Shown here in pieces: positions 35,166-47,679 of a stretch of 49,632 nucleotides of DNA. The translations under genes and the position numbers were made by a program. The notes under the pieces are model-generated. The model had not been told where the DNA came from. It was given only the letters and a program-made list of their open reading frames with translations, and made no database searches. Origin of the DNA: Mansonella perstans (Eukaryota; Nematoda; Chromadorea; Rhabditida; Onchocercidae); the NCBI GenBank assembly GCA_037074765.1, contig JBAMDO010000302.1, positions 1 through 49,632 on the forward strand, given 5' to 3'. How positions within the stretch are numbered: the first letter of the stretch is position 1; each line of letters starts with the position of its first letter.

Positions 35166-38100
35166 ATGTCCTCCAGTTCACCATCTCAGGATTCAAGTTC
35201 GCTTAATTGCTATTGATTTATTTTTATAATATTTCAACAGAAAAATGTTTCCTTTGTATTTTTCAATGTCAGGTTAACAATTTACATATTTAGCTCAAAG
35301 TTTGGAGCCATTAAAGCCAGATGAAATCACAGCGCTCGAATATACATCACTGAAAGTACCATATGAATTGTTCAACAAACAATTTCGTTCCTCGCAAAAA
35401 ACAATTGAAAAAAATAATTATTATCTGAAAGAAAGCGTTGATTTGATAGCAAAAGCTATGAAAGGTGATGGAACGAAACCTATTTATAAACGTGATGTAA
35501 GATTCTGGTTCTTTTCATTTGCCTATAACTTTTATTTTCATCAAAAATATAATAATTTCGTCTGGATGATTCAGTAAAATGTAACTTTAATAAGCTTTTT
35601 GATGAACAAAAATTTTGTTTTACCTCAATGTTTAGTCCAATTTCACTTTTTAATACATTCTTTCTATGGCATTGGAAAGCTTTTTTTTTGGTTCTCTATA
35701 GCAAAGAATGAAGTATAAAATAGGTTCTCTTTCAGCATGTGAGTGTGAATTGATGATAAATAAGTTGGAAAACGATGGAATAATTGCGGAAGTGAAATTT
35801 TAAATTTAATCTATACAGTATAGTATTTTTTGTCATTGCTACATATGAAATCTTTGTCTATATTTTTTTGTAAAATTATAGATTAAAGAAAAAATGGCTA
35901 CTTACTTTGGACGCTTTGAAGAACTGTTTGGAACATTCAAGCAAATTGTCGATGAGGAGCAGGAATTAATTGATCTTTTGATCACACGAATCAAATATCT
36001 GCAACAGGTTCAGTGATTTTTAAAGTATTATTTTTTCTGTTTAATATTAGAAATGATTTATTGGAAGAAAATGAGACAAGGGACCGCATACAACAAAACA
36101 GCGATTTGCATTGAAGGTTGATTACAAATGGTCTACTTCCAACCAAACCTTTATCTTTTATTTTTTATTCATTTTTTTTTGAAATTATGCATGTGTAAAT
36201 ATCGTGTTAATGCCCACTAATTTGGAATTTGTAAAAAAAAGTAAAAAATTACACACGTAGTTTGCCATGCCGAAAAGAAGCTCTATGATTGTTTGATATT
36301 CAAAAATACGCTGAGATACTGTCAATGAATGCAGTATATTTCCAAAATTGGCATTTAGAAATGAAACAGTATAGACAAGTAATACTTGACGACCGCACTA
36401 GTTTACATTGTCGAATTATTCGTGTGAGTCATTTAGTGAAAATTCTAAAATAAGGAGTGGCAACCTTTCAGGCTAACACGACGGATGCTTTGAAACAGGA
36501 AACTTGGCGTAGTCAGCGCATCAGTCGTTTGATTATCGATTATTTGCTACGTTCAGGTTATTTTGAAAGTGCACAAAAGTTAGCGGAACAGGCGAATGTA
36601 GAAGTTATGTGTAATAAAACCGTCTTCATGATTGCAAAGCAAGTAAGTAGAACTTTTTCTTTTTTCAAAAGTGGTCAAATTTGTATTTTCTGACTAATAA
36701 TATTTGATTTGCTTTTTCCAGACAACATTAATTTAATGCTTTACAAGATCGATATTTGTTAAGTTTCTTCTGAGACCTTTCAGGTAGAAGATAGCTTATC
36801 GCGTCATGAGACCGATCGGTGTTTGGAATGGATTGCTGATAACAGGTCGAAGTTACGTCGCTTGAAAAGCACTCTTGAAACCTCAGTTCGCTTACAGGAT
36901 TGTATTGAATTAGTGCGACGAGGTAAGTTTTTTATAGTTTATATATTTTTTTGTGGTCTCGATTACAGACGTTAGGGAATAAAAAATTGTCTCCTATAAA
37001 AGAAAGGGATTGCATTGAATTTTTGACTTCTATCATATGCATATAACATGGATTTCATTAGAGAAAAGAAAATTCGAATTTCAGGTGAACGTATAGAGGC
37101 TGTGCACTATGCTAGAAAATTTTTAGCCAACTTGTCGAAAGATCAGTGGAGCGAGCAAGTTGTGAAAGTAATCCATTATGTTTTTTCGTTGGATGAGATT
37201 GCAAACTTTTATGTCTATATATGCTAAGAGAAGACCTGGAAAAAAGAATTTCATTATCCTTTAATTTTGTTCCTTACGAAGTTCGAGTTTTTAAGGAATA
37301 GGCATTGGTAAAGAGATAAAGTGGAATATATTCAGTTCAACTGAAACTTTACAGCTCATTCCTTTCAATGTTTTATCCGATGTTTGATTCATATTTGTCT
37401 TCGTTTTTTGATTTTTGATATTGTTTGCGTGAAGTAATGCTAGATTTCTTTTCTGATGAAAAACGACTCAACTCTTTCACATTATTGTGTTAAAATCATG
37501 TTTGAAACGTTGGATATTGCTAAAAAAATTTTTAGTCTTATGCAGTACTTCTTACTCTTATGCAAAATGTTGCTCCTTTTTTACTCTCAGTTTTCTTTTT
37601 TGAAGGTTATGGGTCTCATTGGCTTCGGAATTCCGTCCAAAAGTCGTGCTTACGACGAATATTTTAGTGAAAAACGCTGGGATCATCTTATTGAATTGTT
37701 CAAACAGGAAAATGCTCGTGTTTATAAGGTTATTTATTAAAATAGCTTTAGTGATTAAAGAAATTTGTATGGAGATTGCAACAAACTTCATATGTAAACT
37801 GTTGAAAAGATCAGTTTGTTAAATGTTGCTGAACTTAATAATCAGTGCATGGTGAACTATAGCACCATTTTTTGCCTATGGTGTATTATTGTTTTATTTC
37901 ATTTATTTAGCTTATGGACTATTCATCTTTTAACGCCTGTCTGTGTATGGGATTGTCAGCTTACAAAAGTCCACAGTGTCATCCGGATCCAGATTCTCGT
38001 TGTCCAACTTGTCGTCCTGATATGTACGAACTTGCGGAAGATTTGCCACACTCTCATGTTTCTAATTCAAAGTAAGTTGCTAAGTATTCCGATTTTTAAA

Positions 38101-38536
38101 TACTACGTTCATAAATATCTCTCGCTAATCTCTGCTCATCGAAAAATAGTAATCGATCTAAATTGGTATATTAGATTCTAAGAAATGTGTTATGAATACA
38201 GTGATCGAAAGACAGGCTGATACATAATACTTTAAATTTTTTAATGACATGTAGCAGCAGCATTATCTTGATTTTCTGAGTGTTCTCTGGAATATAGGTC
38301 GTCGTCTTCCAGAATGTTTTAGACAGAACTTTCGTTAAGCAAACTTTTACAGGTTGATGTGTGCTTATTCGGGAGAACCAATGGATGATGATAATGAACC
38401 ATTTATGCTGCCAAATGGTTATGTTTATGGTGCAAATTCGATTGAGAAATTGCTTAATGCATCAGATGAAATTGTTTGCCCGAGGACGGGTGAAATTTAT
38501 CCCGCTAACCAACTTCTGCGTGTTTTTGTACTATGA
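35166..38536 (+). CDS. maea: MAEA / GID9 (Fyv10) subunit of the CTLH E3 ubiquitin ligase, 9 exons
   Basis: Exons: 35166-35196, 35294-35496, 35882-36007, 36472-36642, 36784-36922, 37085-37167, 37606-37728, 37911-38071, 38353-38536. Phases close to 406 aa, near human MAEA (396 aa). The N-terminal motif EYTSLKVPYELFNKQFR matches MAEA. A LisH motif lies at about residues 133-165 (RISRLIIDYLLRSGYF), followed by the CTLH/CRA region (~180-290). The C-terminal degenerate RING has CPTC at 323-326 and the stretch CAYSGEPMDDDNEPFMLPNG from 349, ending CPRTGE. In the CTLH/GID complex this subunit pairs with RMND5 to recruit the E2 and ubiquitinate substrates (family knowledge). It acts in cytoplasm and nucleus. 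IER3IP1 follows 1.25 kb downstream on the same strand. Confidence 0.96.
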
Positions 38537-39786
38537 TCAGTTCTGTGATTTCTTTGCAGCTTGTTTTGCTTATTGTCTTTCATTTCTTTGGATATTCCTG
38601 TGAATCGTTTTGTGATACTTGAAAATTTCATTTCAAATTTCTCTATTTCACATATCTCATGTTACTTGTGGAGATATTCATTAACGCCGAATATTTTTTT
38701 TACCAAACAATACTTAGGTATATCAATTACTAGAGATTCGGTACTTGAGCAATACATCTTCATTATGTCGAGCTTTATTATTAAAAACACCAGGAAACAG
38801 TTGATGCATGTTAAATTGCTAATGCACTGAGAAATATATTGAATTTCATGTATATCTTGTTTGCGTTGTTTTAATTCGGTAACTGATTTTATATAGATTA
38901 AAGGATTTCATATTCTTTACTTTACTGACAGGTATTCATGATGTTGGGTTTTTCTTTTTAATTTTTGAGATGTACTTTCGCTTAATCCTGTACTATTGAG
39001 GTAAAAAATAGTTTGTTAGCTTCGCTATGATTGATCGCTTTTCTTATATATCCGTTTTCAAATTAATCTTAAAAATTTTTGTGTTATCTATAAGACATTA
39101 TGCACTGACATAATTATTAGTCGGAATTACCTTTTCCATGTGTTTTGTATACAGTGTACTTTTATTTTTTCCTTTTATGATGATATGTTCCTTTTCAGTT
39201 TCTCAGATTTCGTTGTTTAGTGCTTTGCGTGTTTGACATTTAATTCCATTATAGGATAAAAACTGGATTCAAATTAATATTTATGGCAAACGTTTATAGC
39301 ATTTTGGTAATGTCAGAATATTTAACAATTTTGTGGTGTAAAATTATTCGTTTGAAAATTATTTGATTAGCTCTAGATAGAGTATGTGTTTCAACATTCG
39401 ATCATTGGTACTTGTAGAAGAAGGTTTCCTCAACAAATAAGCATTTCTTTTAATGCTTATAATATAATTAATTTATTTGCTAATCAAAAAAGTCTAGGCT
39501 GTAACGGATGTGAAGTATGTGATTGGCTGAGTTTACGTAGTTTGATGTAACAGGAATTCTTTTTGTTAAAAATTCTTACTAGTTATCGCAAAATAATGGA
39601 ATGCTTGGTCATATTTCGGTTAAACAACGAATTATCGTTGTCAGAAATTAATTTTAACTTATGTGAAAGTTAAAATTAAAATTTGAAGTTGAGATTTTCT
39701 TTTTATGTGAAGCTTATCTGCCAATTAATCTAAAAGATCCTATTACAGTGAAAGTTAGCACAGGAATTTTGTTTTGGCTGAGAAGC
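38537..39786. other. spacer between MAEA and IER3IP1 genes
   Basis: T-rich, with no supported exon. It must hold the MAEA 3' UTR and the 5' region of IER3IP1. The open frame at 38561-38830 is low-complexity read-through of the MAEA 3' flank. At 1.25 kb the gap is longer than typical nematode operon spacing, so co-transcription is uncertain. Confidence 0.5.
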
Positions 39787-40667
39787 ATGTTTGTTTCATT
39801 TTATGGTTTGCTGGAAGCAGGCTTACTTGTCTTAAATGGAATTGCTGTACTCAATAGGGAACGCTTTTTAAATAAGGTAGACTTTTTTCCTTCGGTTTCT
39901 TCGTATTTTCTTTATCATAAGCCAGGATTAATTTTAATACCCATGTCCTAGGACTTAGGTACTAGAGTTATAGGTATTCGCGGGGCAGGACAGGAAAGAA
40001 GGGAGTAGTAGCTGAATACATGTAAATAAGTAAAATGTTTTGAATTTAGTAATAAAATAAAGCTTAATGGGAGATCTGTTTTCAGGTCGGCCTTTCGGTA
40101 CCGACTAATTCTTTCGAAGTTGTGAATCCATCATCTTTTAAAATGCAAGTTGTGAATCTCATTGCTGCGATACAAACAATTATGCGAGGTTAGTGTGTAT
40201 ATAATTAACAAAAGATTAATTGTTCCTTCTTTAACCGTAACACTTCCCATATATGGAGGAATAGGACTACCGAGAATTCTGCGTAGTAGCTCATAGAATG
40301 ATGATGGTAAATAGGTAGCTTGATCTTGTTTCGAAAACAATCCCTTTTAATGCATTTAACGTGATTGCAAAAATTCAAAATTATGAAAACGTTACAGTAT
40401 GGGATATATTAGTAATAATTATTCAAATAATAAAACATTCATGATCCTGAAGTTCTAGACTTATTTGATCGAATAATTCCTCAATGAGTAAATTTTTTTT
40501 TCTCAATTTTTTCTTTCTTTAGGAATTTCTTTTCAGTATGCTAATTAAGAACTTTCAAATGGTTTATCGGATAGATTTATGTGTTCAAATAAAAGCAACC
40601 TTTCTTTTAAGTGCCTCTAATTGCTATCAATATCTTCGTCGTAATTGCAAAAATTTTATTTGGATAA
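39787..40667 (+). CDS. ier3ip1: IER3IP1 / Yos1 ER-Golgi trafficking protein, 3 exons
   Basis: Exons: 39787-39876, 40086-40188, 40612-40667. They close to 82 aa, the same length as human IER3IP1. The first helix (SFYGLLEAGLLVLNGIAVL) is followed by the family motif NRERFLNK. The middle loop has SFKMQVVNLIAAIQTIMR, and the C-terminal membrane segment is VPLIAINIFVVIAKILFG. IER3IP1/Yos1 is a small two-pass membrane protein of the early secretory pathway needed for ER-to-Golgi transport (family knowledge). Its length is below common gene-finder cutoffs and the last exon has only 56 bp, so it is easily missed. The ATG at 39787 is chosen because the family starts just before the first helix; an in-frame extension upstream is not conserved. 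Confidence 0.95.
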
Positions 40668-42255
40668 TGTTTCGGCAATATTACGATTGCAGTTTCTAAT
40701 CAAAAATGGATCAGTTCAAAATGTTCCTTAAACCCTGTGATATTTGTGCAGCACAACTGAGGAATGTTGAAGTATTTGAAACATGAGTTGTAAAATTTCA
40801 GTTAAGACCATTATTGAGATGTGCGAAGTTATTTCCTAAATTTTCATCGATAGAACTTCAATATCGCCTTGAAATTCTGAAGATAATTACGGAATTTTAA
40901 TCTGATTGTAATATTTCGGATAATTTTTGACTGGAAACTTGTCAGGATTAGATTTTTCATTTTTCAGATCTTTGTATCTGACCTAGAACATGCTCTGATA
41001 CATTATTGTTGCTCTGTTTTTAATGTATTATTTGCATCAATAAATTTTGTTGTTGTACATCAATAAATATTATACTTTATTTCATTCTTATTTCTAAAGA
41101 CGCAGAACTACTCGTTTTTCTGAATGGATTTCCATTTTCTACAGTGCTTTAATTTTAAAGTGTTTTTATCAATTTCGAATCAGCGCATTTTATATATTCA
41201 AAAATCTCACTCAAGTTTAGCTATGTTAGCTATGCTTTATTATCTGTGCTTTCAATTCTGTTAGAATTCATGAAATGAGAATAGAAAATTTCTTGAATGC
41301 ATTCAGCTATGTTTCGTCAATGCTACATAGATTGTGTTCTGAAGCTTTGGCAAATACCAGCCGAATATGTTGTTGATAGATTTAATCACTTGTCACAATT
41401 ATTCTGCACACATTCTCTTAAATGATTTTAGCTGTAGTTATCTTAATAATTAATTCCGTATTAAGATTTATTTCATTTGATTATAGCTGTATTAGATCGT
41501 ATATATAACTAAATTTGTACAGCCATATGAGTGCATTTTTCTAGCATGTTGATGATTTCCTTTTCCTTATTATTATCCTAAATAAAATATGTGAACAAAG
41601 ATCGCATTCTTATTAAAAGAACATTTGCAAACAGAAAATAATGATTCATTCTAAACTATAAAAAAAAATTATAAATTATAAGATAATGAAAAAAATTATA
41701 AAGTACATTGTGTATTATTGTTATGTGAAACAAACATTATTTGAATACATTGATAAAGCGAAGTAATAATAAGAAAAAACAAAATACAGTGTCATTTTCT
41801 TCTTTTTTTTCTTTTTTCTTTGCTCTAATTAAATTTGGAATATATTCTAGAATTATCTGAAATTCAAAATTCCCAGAAATGATTTGTAATTAGGTGCAAA
41901 TTATTGCACATCTTTCAAGTTTCAAGATCTAAACATTCTGTGTATTCAACATAATCTACATTCTTTCTTTTTTTCTCCATTCTCTATACATAACGAAAAA
42001 GTGCTCTTTCTATGGCGAGCAGTGTAATTTTACATATCTCATAATATTTAAATTAATAGGCAGGTCAAAAGTTACTGATATTCGAAGAGAAACTCAAGAT
42101 AAAATTTCCAGTTGTTTTATTTTTCATGATACATATTACTGGAATTACTGGAAGTTAACATGTTGACAGAAAATTTTCGATTTGTCTAAATACAAATGAG
42201 AAAGAAAAAGTAGTTAAATTGTCGCAGTTCTTTGTAACAATCACAGTTATCCTAA
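40668..42255. other. non-coding stretch between convergent genes
   Basis: This region lies between the stop of IER3IP1 and the stop of the minus-strand perilipin-like gene, so 3' UTRs from both sides are expected. No exon, RNA gene or notable repeat was found. An A/T run with repeated AATTATAA occurs at about 41660-41700. Confidence 0.55.
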
Positions 42256-45200
42256 TTAATTTGTCTCTTCATTGGCCGATTCGAAGTTTTTTGCAGCAGT
42301 ATTGTCTTCGTAACCTACGTGATCTGTTAACCATTGCACCAAATCAACTAGTCGGTCATGTGCTTCCTTGAGAACCTATAAATCAAGATTTCTTTCATTG
42401 CTTCGCAAATTTAGATCAAATGGAATAAGTTTCTCAAAAAATATTTTTTGTAAAAAAAAAACACTATCAAATCAGCTCGTATTGTTGAAGTCGGAAGAAG
42501 TTTTTAAACATAATCTCGAAAAAAAGTCCCACTTCATCTTTCAATTCGTGCACGTTGTCAGCTTCCATCAGTTTTTCATTCAGTTTCTCGATATACGATA
42601 TTAGAGTAAACAGTTTGCTTGTATTTTGTTCACTTAACACCTGAAGCGTGAATAATTAAAAATACAAGTACACTTACTAGATCACGCAGTATCTTGCTTA
42701 TTTTTTTCTGTCATCATAATTTCAAAGACAAAAATATATTAACTGTAGGGGAATCTAATGGGAAACAATTATAAATAAAAGATAAGATGAGGAAGAAAGA
42801 GTCATAGTAAAAAAAATAATAGAAAGAAAAAAGAGAAATTCATAGGCTAAATAAAGTCCTTCTTCATCGTCAATCAATTTTAAGGATATGAATCCATAAA
42901 ACTACATAGTGCATAAATTACTTTTCCACTTGCTTCTTCCAGTATACGAAGTCGTTCAGGTAGAATAGATGAGATTCGTTGAAGATATCGCATCAATATT
43001 TCTTCCGGATTCTTCTTCAGACGTTTCCCTTCAGTCTCCAAAGACATCTTTAGTTCATCCATCGATGACCATAACTCCTCAACTTTATTAACAACCCATG
43101 ATTTATTTTTACGTACCATCTCAGCCTAAAATTTGGAACAGTAGCAGAATTCATTTTTTTCAGTATATCTTTTAAAGCAACATATCAATTTCTTGTGAGG
43201 AACCTACATAACACTATTTTATTTGAACTGATATCTCAATTTTTTGCAGTATTTCAGCTCTTTTTAGCCATTTCCTCGGAAACTATCAATTTCCAGCAAA
43301 ATTCTGCAGATCTCATGTCTCCAAAAATTATGCTATCCATTTCTGTCGGTTTATAATTGCAAGGATTTGCAGAAAATTATTCCGAGTTCTAAATTTTATA
43401 CAATTTTTTGATCTAGGAAAGTTCTGGATGCAATGTATATTAATTTCAGGCTAAATAATGAATGCTTATGATAATATATTACTTGCAACGGACACAAAAC
43501 TATTATCTATGTTCATACCAAAATAAAAATATACCAGTGAAATGGAATTACTCAAGCATTCCACAATGCTTTGCGTATCAAATCTAGCAAATCCTTCAGC
43601 ACGATCCTTAGAATTTTCCAAAATACGACGAGTGAGATCTTGGAAACGATTCCAAGGTTTTTTCTCAATATCATCGCTTTCATCCGATACACCCATTGTC
43701 AAATGGGCTATTCTGTTGGCTCCATCCAAAATTCGATTCGCTTGTTCCTCAGCTTTTCCCGTGGAAGCCTCAAAACGATATTTATCTCGACTAATAAAAC
43801 TTTTGATCTGTTTCCCGCTGGCATCGTTATAAGTAACCGCAAGTGTTCATGTTCATCTTTAGTTTATCTATTCTTTTGTTTCTTCTTGCTTCTGATGATT
43901 TCTTATTTGCTTTTGACTATGTAACATATATTCCTTTAAATAACTAAGTTACTATATCATCATGAAATATTGTCACAAAGAGAAAAAATCAAAATAAGAT
44001 TTTGACAGAACTAAGAATAAACAGAATAAGTTCATCTAATCTATTGACTCAGTAATATGTATTGGTAATCCACTGACCAATATATATTTGGCTTTCATTT
44101 TTTTCGATAAATTTATATCGTTATCAGTATTATAAAGAACTTACTCGTGAAATTTGCTGCATCTTTTCAGACAAATCGGTCACCACTTGTCGAGCTGTTG
44201 CTTGTGCATTCTGTGAAATTCCCATTTAATATTATTTTCCTATCATCTAATGACCATCGTAAAATCTATGTTTCATTTAAATATTTGCAATTGTAAAAGA
44301 ATTTTTTATTTATCAGTCAAACATTGTGATGGAATATGATAAAATCATGTTAGCATATAAATACTACTCCTTTAAGGATCACTTGATAACAGGTATTCGT
44401 CAGCATCCTTGTTCATACTGCAGGTTAATCATTTACTTTAGACGTTTATGTTCTCGCTATGGTAGTTTACTTAAACTAGAAAGCTGGTCATAATTATCTG
44501 ATTCATTTTTCAAATAGCATCGGTATAATTTAATGATTAATTGAACATACACAGGTTTTCCCCTGTTCTGGAAGATCCTATTTCCAAGTAAAAAAATTCC
44601 CAGTAGACTACGCTATAAACCACAAGCTAAATATGTTAAATATTAATTTTCTGAAGAAAATTTAAATATATATATATATGTAGAAAAGAAAGCAAATAAG
44701 TAGTTTGAAATAAGAACCGATGTTGATTTGGAGGCATTCTTTAGAACTTCTTTTCCACTAAGGATAGTGTTGAAAAGCATGGTGACAATAGCGATTAAGA
44801 ATGTCAGATTAAGCTGAATCAGTATCACGATAATGCCTAATCCAAATGTAAACACTGTTTCTATTATATGCTTCGGTTGATCTGAAATTTGCAATTTTTT
44901 TCTCTAAAAACTGATTAATAAATTCTATTTGATGCAATTTCACATGTAATGTTTGTAAAATTATATTTTTTCAAATATAAATTTCATCACATGCATGATA
45001 ATATTTAACAAAATGCCGAATTTGATAACAAAAACATACCATTCATTTTAGTCTGATGGTAACGATTATAAAGATCCAATGAATGAACATAAGCTACTTT
45101 GAATCCTTCTTCGATTTTTTCAAATGTTTCCTTCACATTTTCATTACTGCCTTTGATTTGATTATATATGTAAAAAATCTAAAGTAGGATAAAGTAATTT

Positions 45201-45418
45201 ATAGGTGAAGCTACGTATGCAATAGAAGATGTGAAATATAATACTTTCTAAATTAAGGTATAATTTTTAATGAATTAAAAAAAAACAGCAACTACCTGTT
45301 GTACAATGGCAAGAGAACATACGTATTGAATCAATTCATTCAATCTTATGTGTAATTTATCAGCAGAATTTTGATTTCGATAACTTTCCCTTTCTCTTTT
45401 CTCCTCATATTCAACCAT
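42256..45418 (-). CDS. perilipin-like protein (probable lipid-droplet coat), 8 exons
   Basis: Exons, 5' to 3' on the minus strand: 45418-45296, 45178-45040, 44881-44718, 44210-44145, 43807-43535, 43125-42922, 42640-42533, 42375-42256. Phases close to 398 aa, in the usual perilipin range. The N-terminus is charged (MVEYEEKRERESYRNQN). It is followed by IQYVCSLAIVQQ...YNQIKG and EKIEEGFKVA, which resembles the perilipin PAT pattern (V..LP.V....Y...K.....EkgV..A). Residues ~97-125 are strongly hydrophobic (TFGLGIIVILIQ and on). Then come helical Ala/Ser/Lys-rich repeats (KEVLKNASKSTSNAQATARQ), helices with EEQANRILDGANRIAHL, and a C-terminal bundle ending LKEAHDRLVDLVQWLTDHVG. Perilipins coat lipid droplets and control lipolysis. 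The family call rests on weak pattern similarity plus length; an unrelated amphipathic-helix membrane protein is the alternative. Confidence 0.6.
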
Positions 45419-45455
45419 TTTCGTTTTACTTTTTTGCTATCTCTTCTAAGCCAAT

Positions 45456-45466
45456 CTGAAAAAGAC
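45456..45466 (-). promoter_or_regulatory. probable spliced-leader acceptor of the perilipin-like gene
   Basis: On the minus strand GTCTTTTTCAG ends about 37 bases before the ATG at 45418. It matches the nematode acceptor consensus and leaves a short 5' UTR, typical of a trans-spliced message. An upstream non-coding exon is the alternative. Confidence 0.55.
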
Positions 45467-45695
45467 CAAATTTAAGAAAAAAGTAATATCACATGATAAC
45501 ATATGCAATATATACGTATAACAAATATTTAACACTTTTCAATTAGGCACGTTTAGCATATATTAAGAATAGAGAAGAGTTAAACTTTTTGAAACGATTT
45601 TTTTTTTTTTTAAATTCATCTTTCTTAGACTTTTAGACTTTTAATATGTAATTCTTTGTTTTTTTTTTGAAAAAATAGATTGGTACTATTTTATG

Positions 45696-45769
45696 GAAAG
45701 AATAGAAAGAGAAATAGTAAAAATGAATTGTAGAAAGAATAGAAAGAGAAGTAATAAGAATGAATTCTA
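45696..45769. repeat. 37-bp tandem duplication
   Basis: Two adjacent units (45696-45732 and 45733-45769) begin GAAAGAATAGAAAGAGAA and end ATGAATTSTA. They differ at a few central positions. Confidence 0.85.
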
Positions 45770-46512
45770 ATTTTCATTTTTTTATGAGAAGAATACAACG
45801 AAAAATGTTAAATGATGATAAGAATAACAGATATAGCAATATACACAAATGATTGCATCGTAGGTGAAAAGCGATTGAATATTCGAACGATTGTTCTACT
45901 GAAACTCGACCTCGTTCTTTATTTTAAACATAATTAATTTCCAGGAATTTTTCGATACAAAAAGAACATAAAATTTGTTCTGTTTTAGAAGATAAAAACA
46001 AGTGTGGAAAATCGAATTCTTTTCTTGATAAATGCTTACTGGAAGATATCTAAACAATTATCGTGCTTACAGTAGGTAAGTTTTTTTTTTTTTTTAATAC
46101 AACAAAGTTAAAATTAAAATACGAAGTTATGCAAATTATTCGCTTGAAGCTTACAAATCAAATATGATGGGAACAATATTTTAATGATGAGAAAGCGAGA
46201 CAACAGTAGAGATATGAACAACCTGTAGTAAAATTTACATGTTTTTTTTTTTTTTTTTTTTTTTAAAATCATTTTTGTAGAGTTATAACCAAAAAAATGG
46301 GTAAAAATAAAGAGAAAATAAGAGAAATGGTTGCTACGACAAGGAACTCATCAAATAGGGTTTGTTCGACAAATTTTGCATTGTTCAAAAATTAAATTCC
46401 ATTAAAAAAAACTCATTTGAAATTTGCCTTTGAAGTATTCCGTACATAAAATGAGTGAAAAATTATAGAATGTAAGTGATGAACGTATATTCAATCGAAA
46501 AGATAAATGCAG

Positions 46513-46624
46513 AAGTACGGTGACTAATTCGTTTGCTAAGTACGGTGACTAATTCGTTTGCTAAGTATAGTGACTAATTCATTTGCTAGGTACGGAGACT
46601 AATTCGTTTGCTATGTACGATAAC
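46513..46624 (+). repeat. 25-bp tandem array, four units plus a partial fifth
   Basis: Units start at 46513, 46538, 46563, 46588 and 46613. Each begins A(A/G/T)GTAC and contains GACTAATTC(G/A)TTTGCT. Units 1 and 2 are identical; 3 and 4 carry substitutions; the fifth is cut off after about 12 bp and begins ATGTAC, which is the start codon of the DUF167 gene. Confidence 0.93.
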
Positions 46625-47679
46625 TTTGAAAATGGGAGTTTTCAGGAAAATTTGGAGAGTAATGCCATATCAGTGAATAAAAATGGAGAAATCATACTCA
46701 GCATACATGCAAAACCTAATGCAAAAACAACACGTGTTATAAGTGCAGTAATTTGTTATTAATTAACACAAGAAATGATCAAATGGTTGTGGAAGTGAAA
46801 AATATTTGGATCTGTCTATTTTCGCTATTCTAATCTTCATAACTAAAAGGCTAATTAAAATTAAATTTATTTCGTAAAAAAAAATCACTAAAATGAGCTT
46901 TGAGTAACTAGAAATAGTATGATGATAGCACTTTGTATTTTAGATATTGGTATGGACGAAATTGAACTTGCAATTGCGGCACCTCCACGTGATGGTCAAG
47001 CGAATGAAACATTGATGAAAGCTATGATGGATATTCTGGGATTACGTAAAAATGAAATTACATTTGATACGGTAAGCTACATTTGTACCGTTTAAAAAAA
47101 AAAACAGGAAAAATTTTTTAATAGTAAAATAGCGTAAAAAGCATCAGAATAAAACGAAACAATGATATCCTAAACAACGATATCCATTATGATTAGACAA
47201 GTTCTGGAAATATTACGAAAATACTGAATCTTGGAAATGTTTCAAATTTTTGAAAAGTTTCAAAAATGTTTGAAATAAATATCGCGGAAAGAAATCAACA
47301 TAATTTGATTAATTTTAAAATTTTCGATATAAAAGGTATGGAAGATAACAAAAATTAATGGTTAAAAGTATGTTAAAAGTACATAGAATGAATGTAGGAA
47401 GAAAGTCCAAAGTTTTCAGAGGTAAAGAGTTTTCAGTTATTCTATGTGTAAATTTTTTTCAACTTTACAATGATCTTTGATCCATTTAAAATATTTCAAA
47501 AAAAAAAAAAAAAACTGAAAAAAGAATTTGTTGTGCAATTAAAAAATTTATCACTCACTACATGGACTACTTTTTAGGGTGCTCGATCAAGATCAAAGAT
47601 ACTACGAATAACTAGTAAACGTATAACTTTGGAAGAAGTACGTGAAAAATTGGAAAGAAATGCGACTAAGAATGAATAG
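46613..47679 (+). CDS. DUF167 / UPF0235 protein (C15orf40-like), 3 exons
   Basis: Exons: 46613-46742, 46944-47071, 47578-47679, giving 119 aa. The family pattern is clear: [15 protein letters not shown] (first strand and helix), [20 protein letters not shown] (the hallmark APPxDGxAN loop), [19 protein letters not shown] (the GxxSRxK motif) and a short charged tail. Members are small alpha/beta proteins found in bacteria, archaea and animals, with no established biochemical role. The start is the only in-frame ATG before the conserved part and lies at the first base of a tandem-repeat unit. The exon 1 donor is weak (A|GTGCAG), so one residue at the junction could differ. Confidence 0.9.

Larger units (their letters stand above)
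45419..46612. promoter_or_regulatory. shared upstream region of perilipin-like and DUF167 genes
   Basis: The two genes start 1.2 kb apart on opposite strands, so this is a head-to-head promoter region. It contains a TTTTTCAG acceptor for the minus-strand gene (45456-45463), a 37-bp tandem duplication (45696-45769), oligo-T runs near 46080 and 46240, and the 25-bp repeat array that leads into the DUF167 start codon. Confidence 0.5.

Noticed and set aside
43542..43924. Plus-strand open frames of 96 and 117 codons
   Set aside because: Antisense shadows of the perilipin-like exon 5 and its flank.
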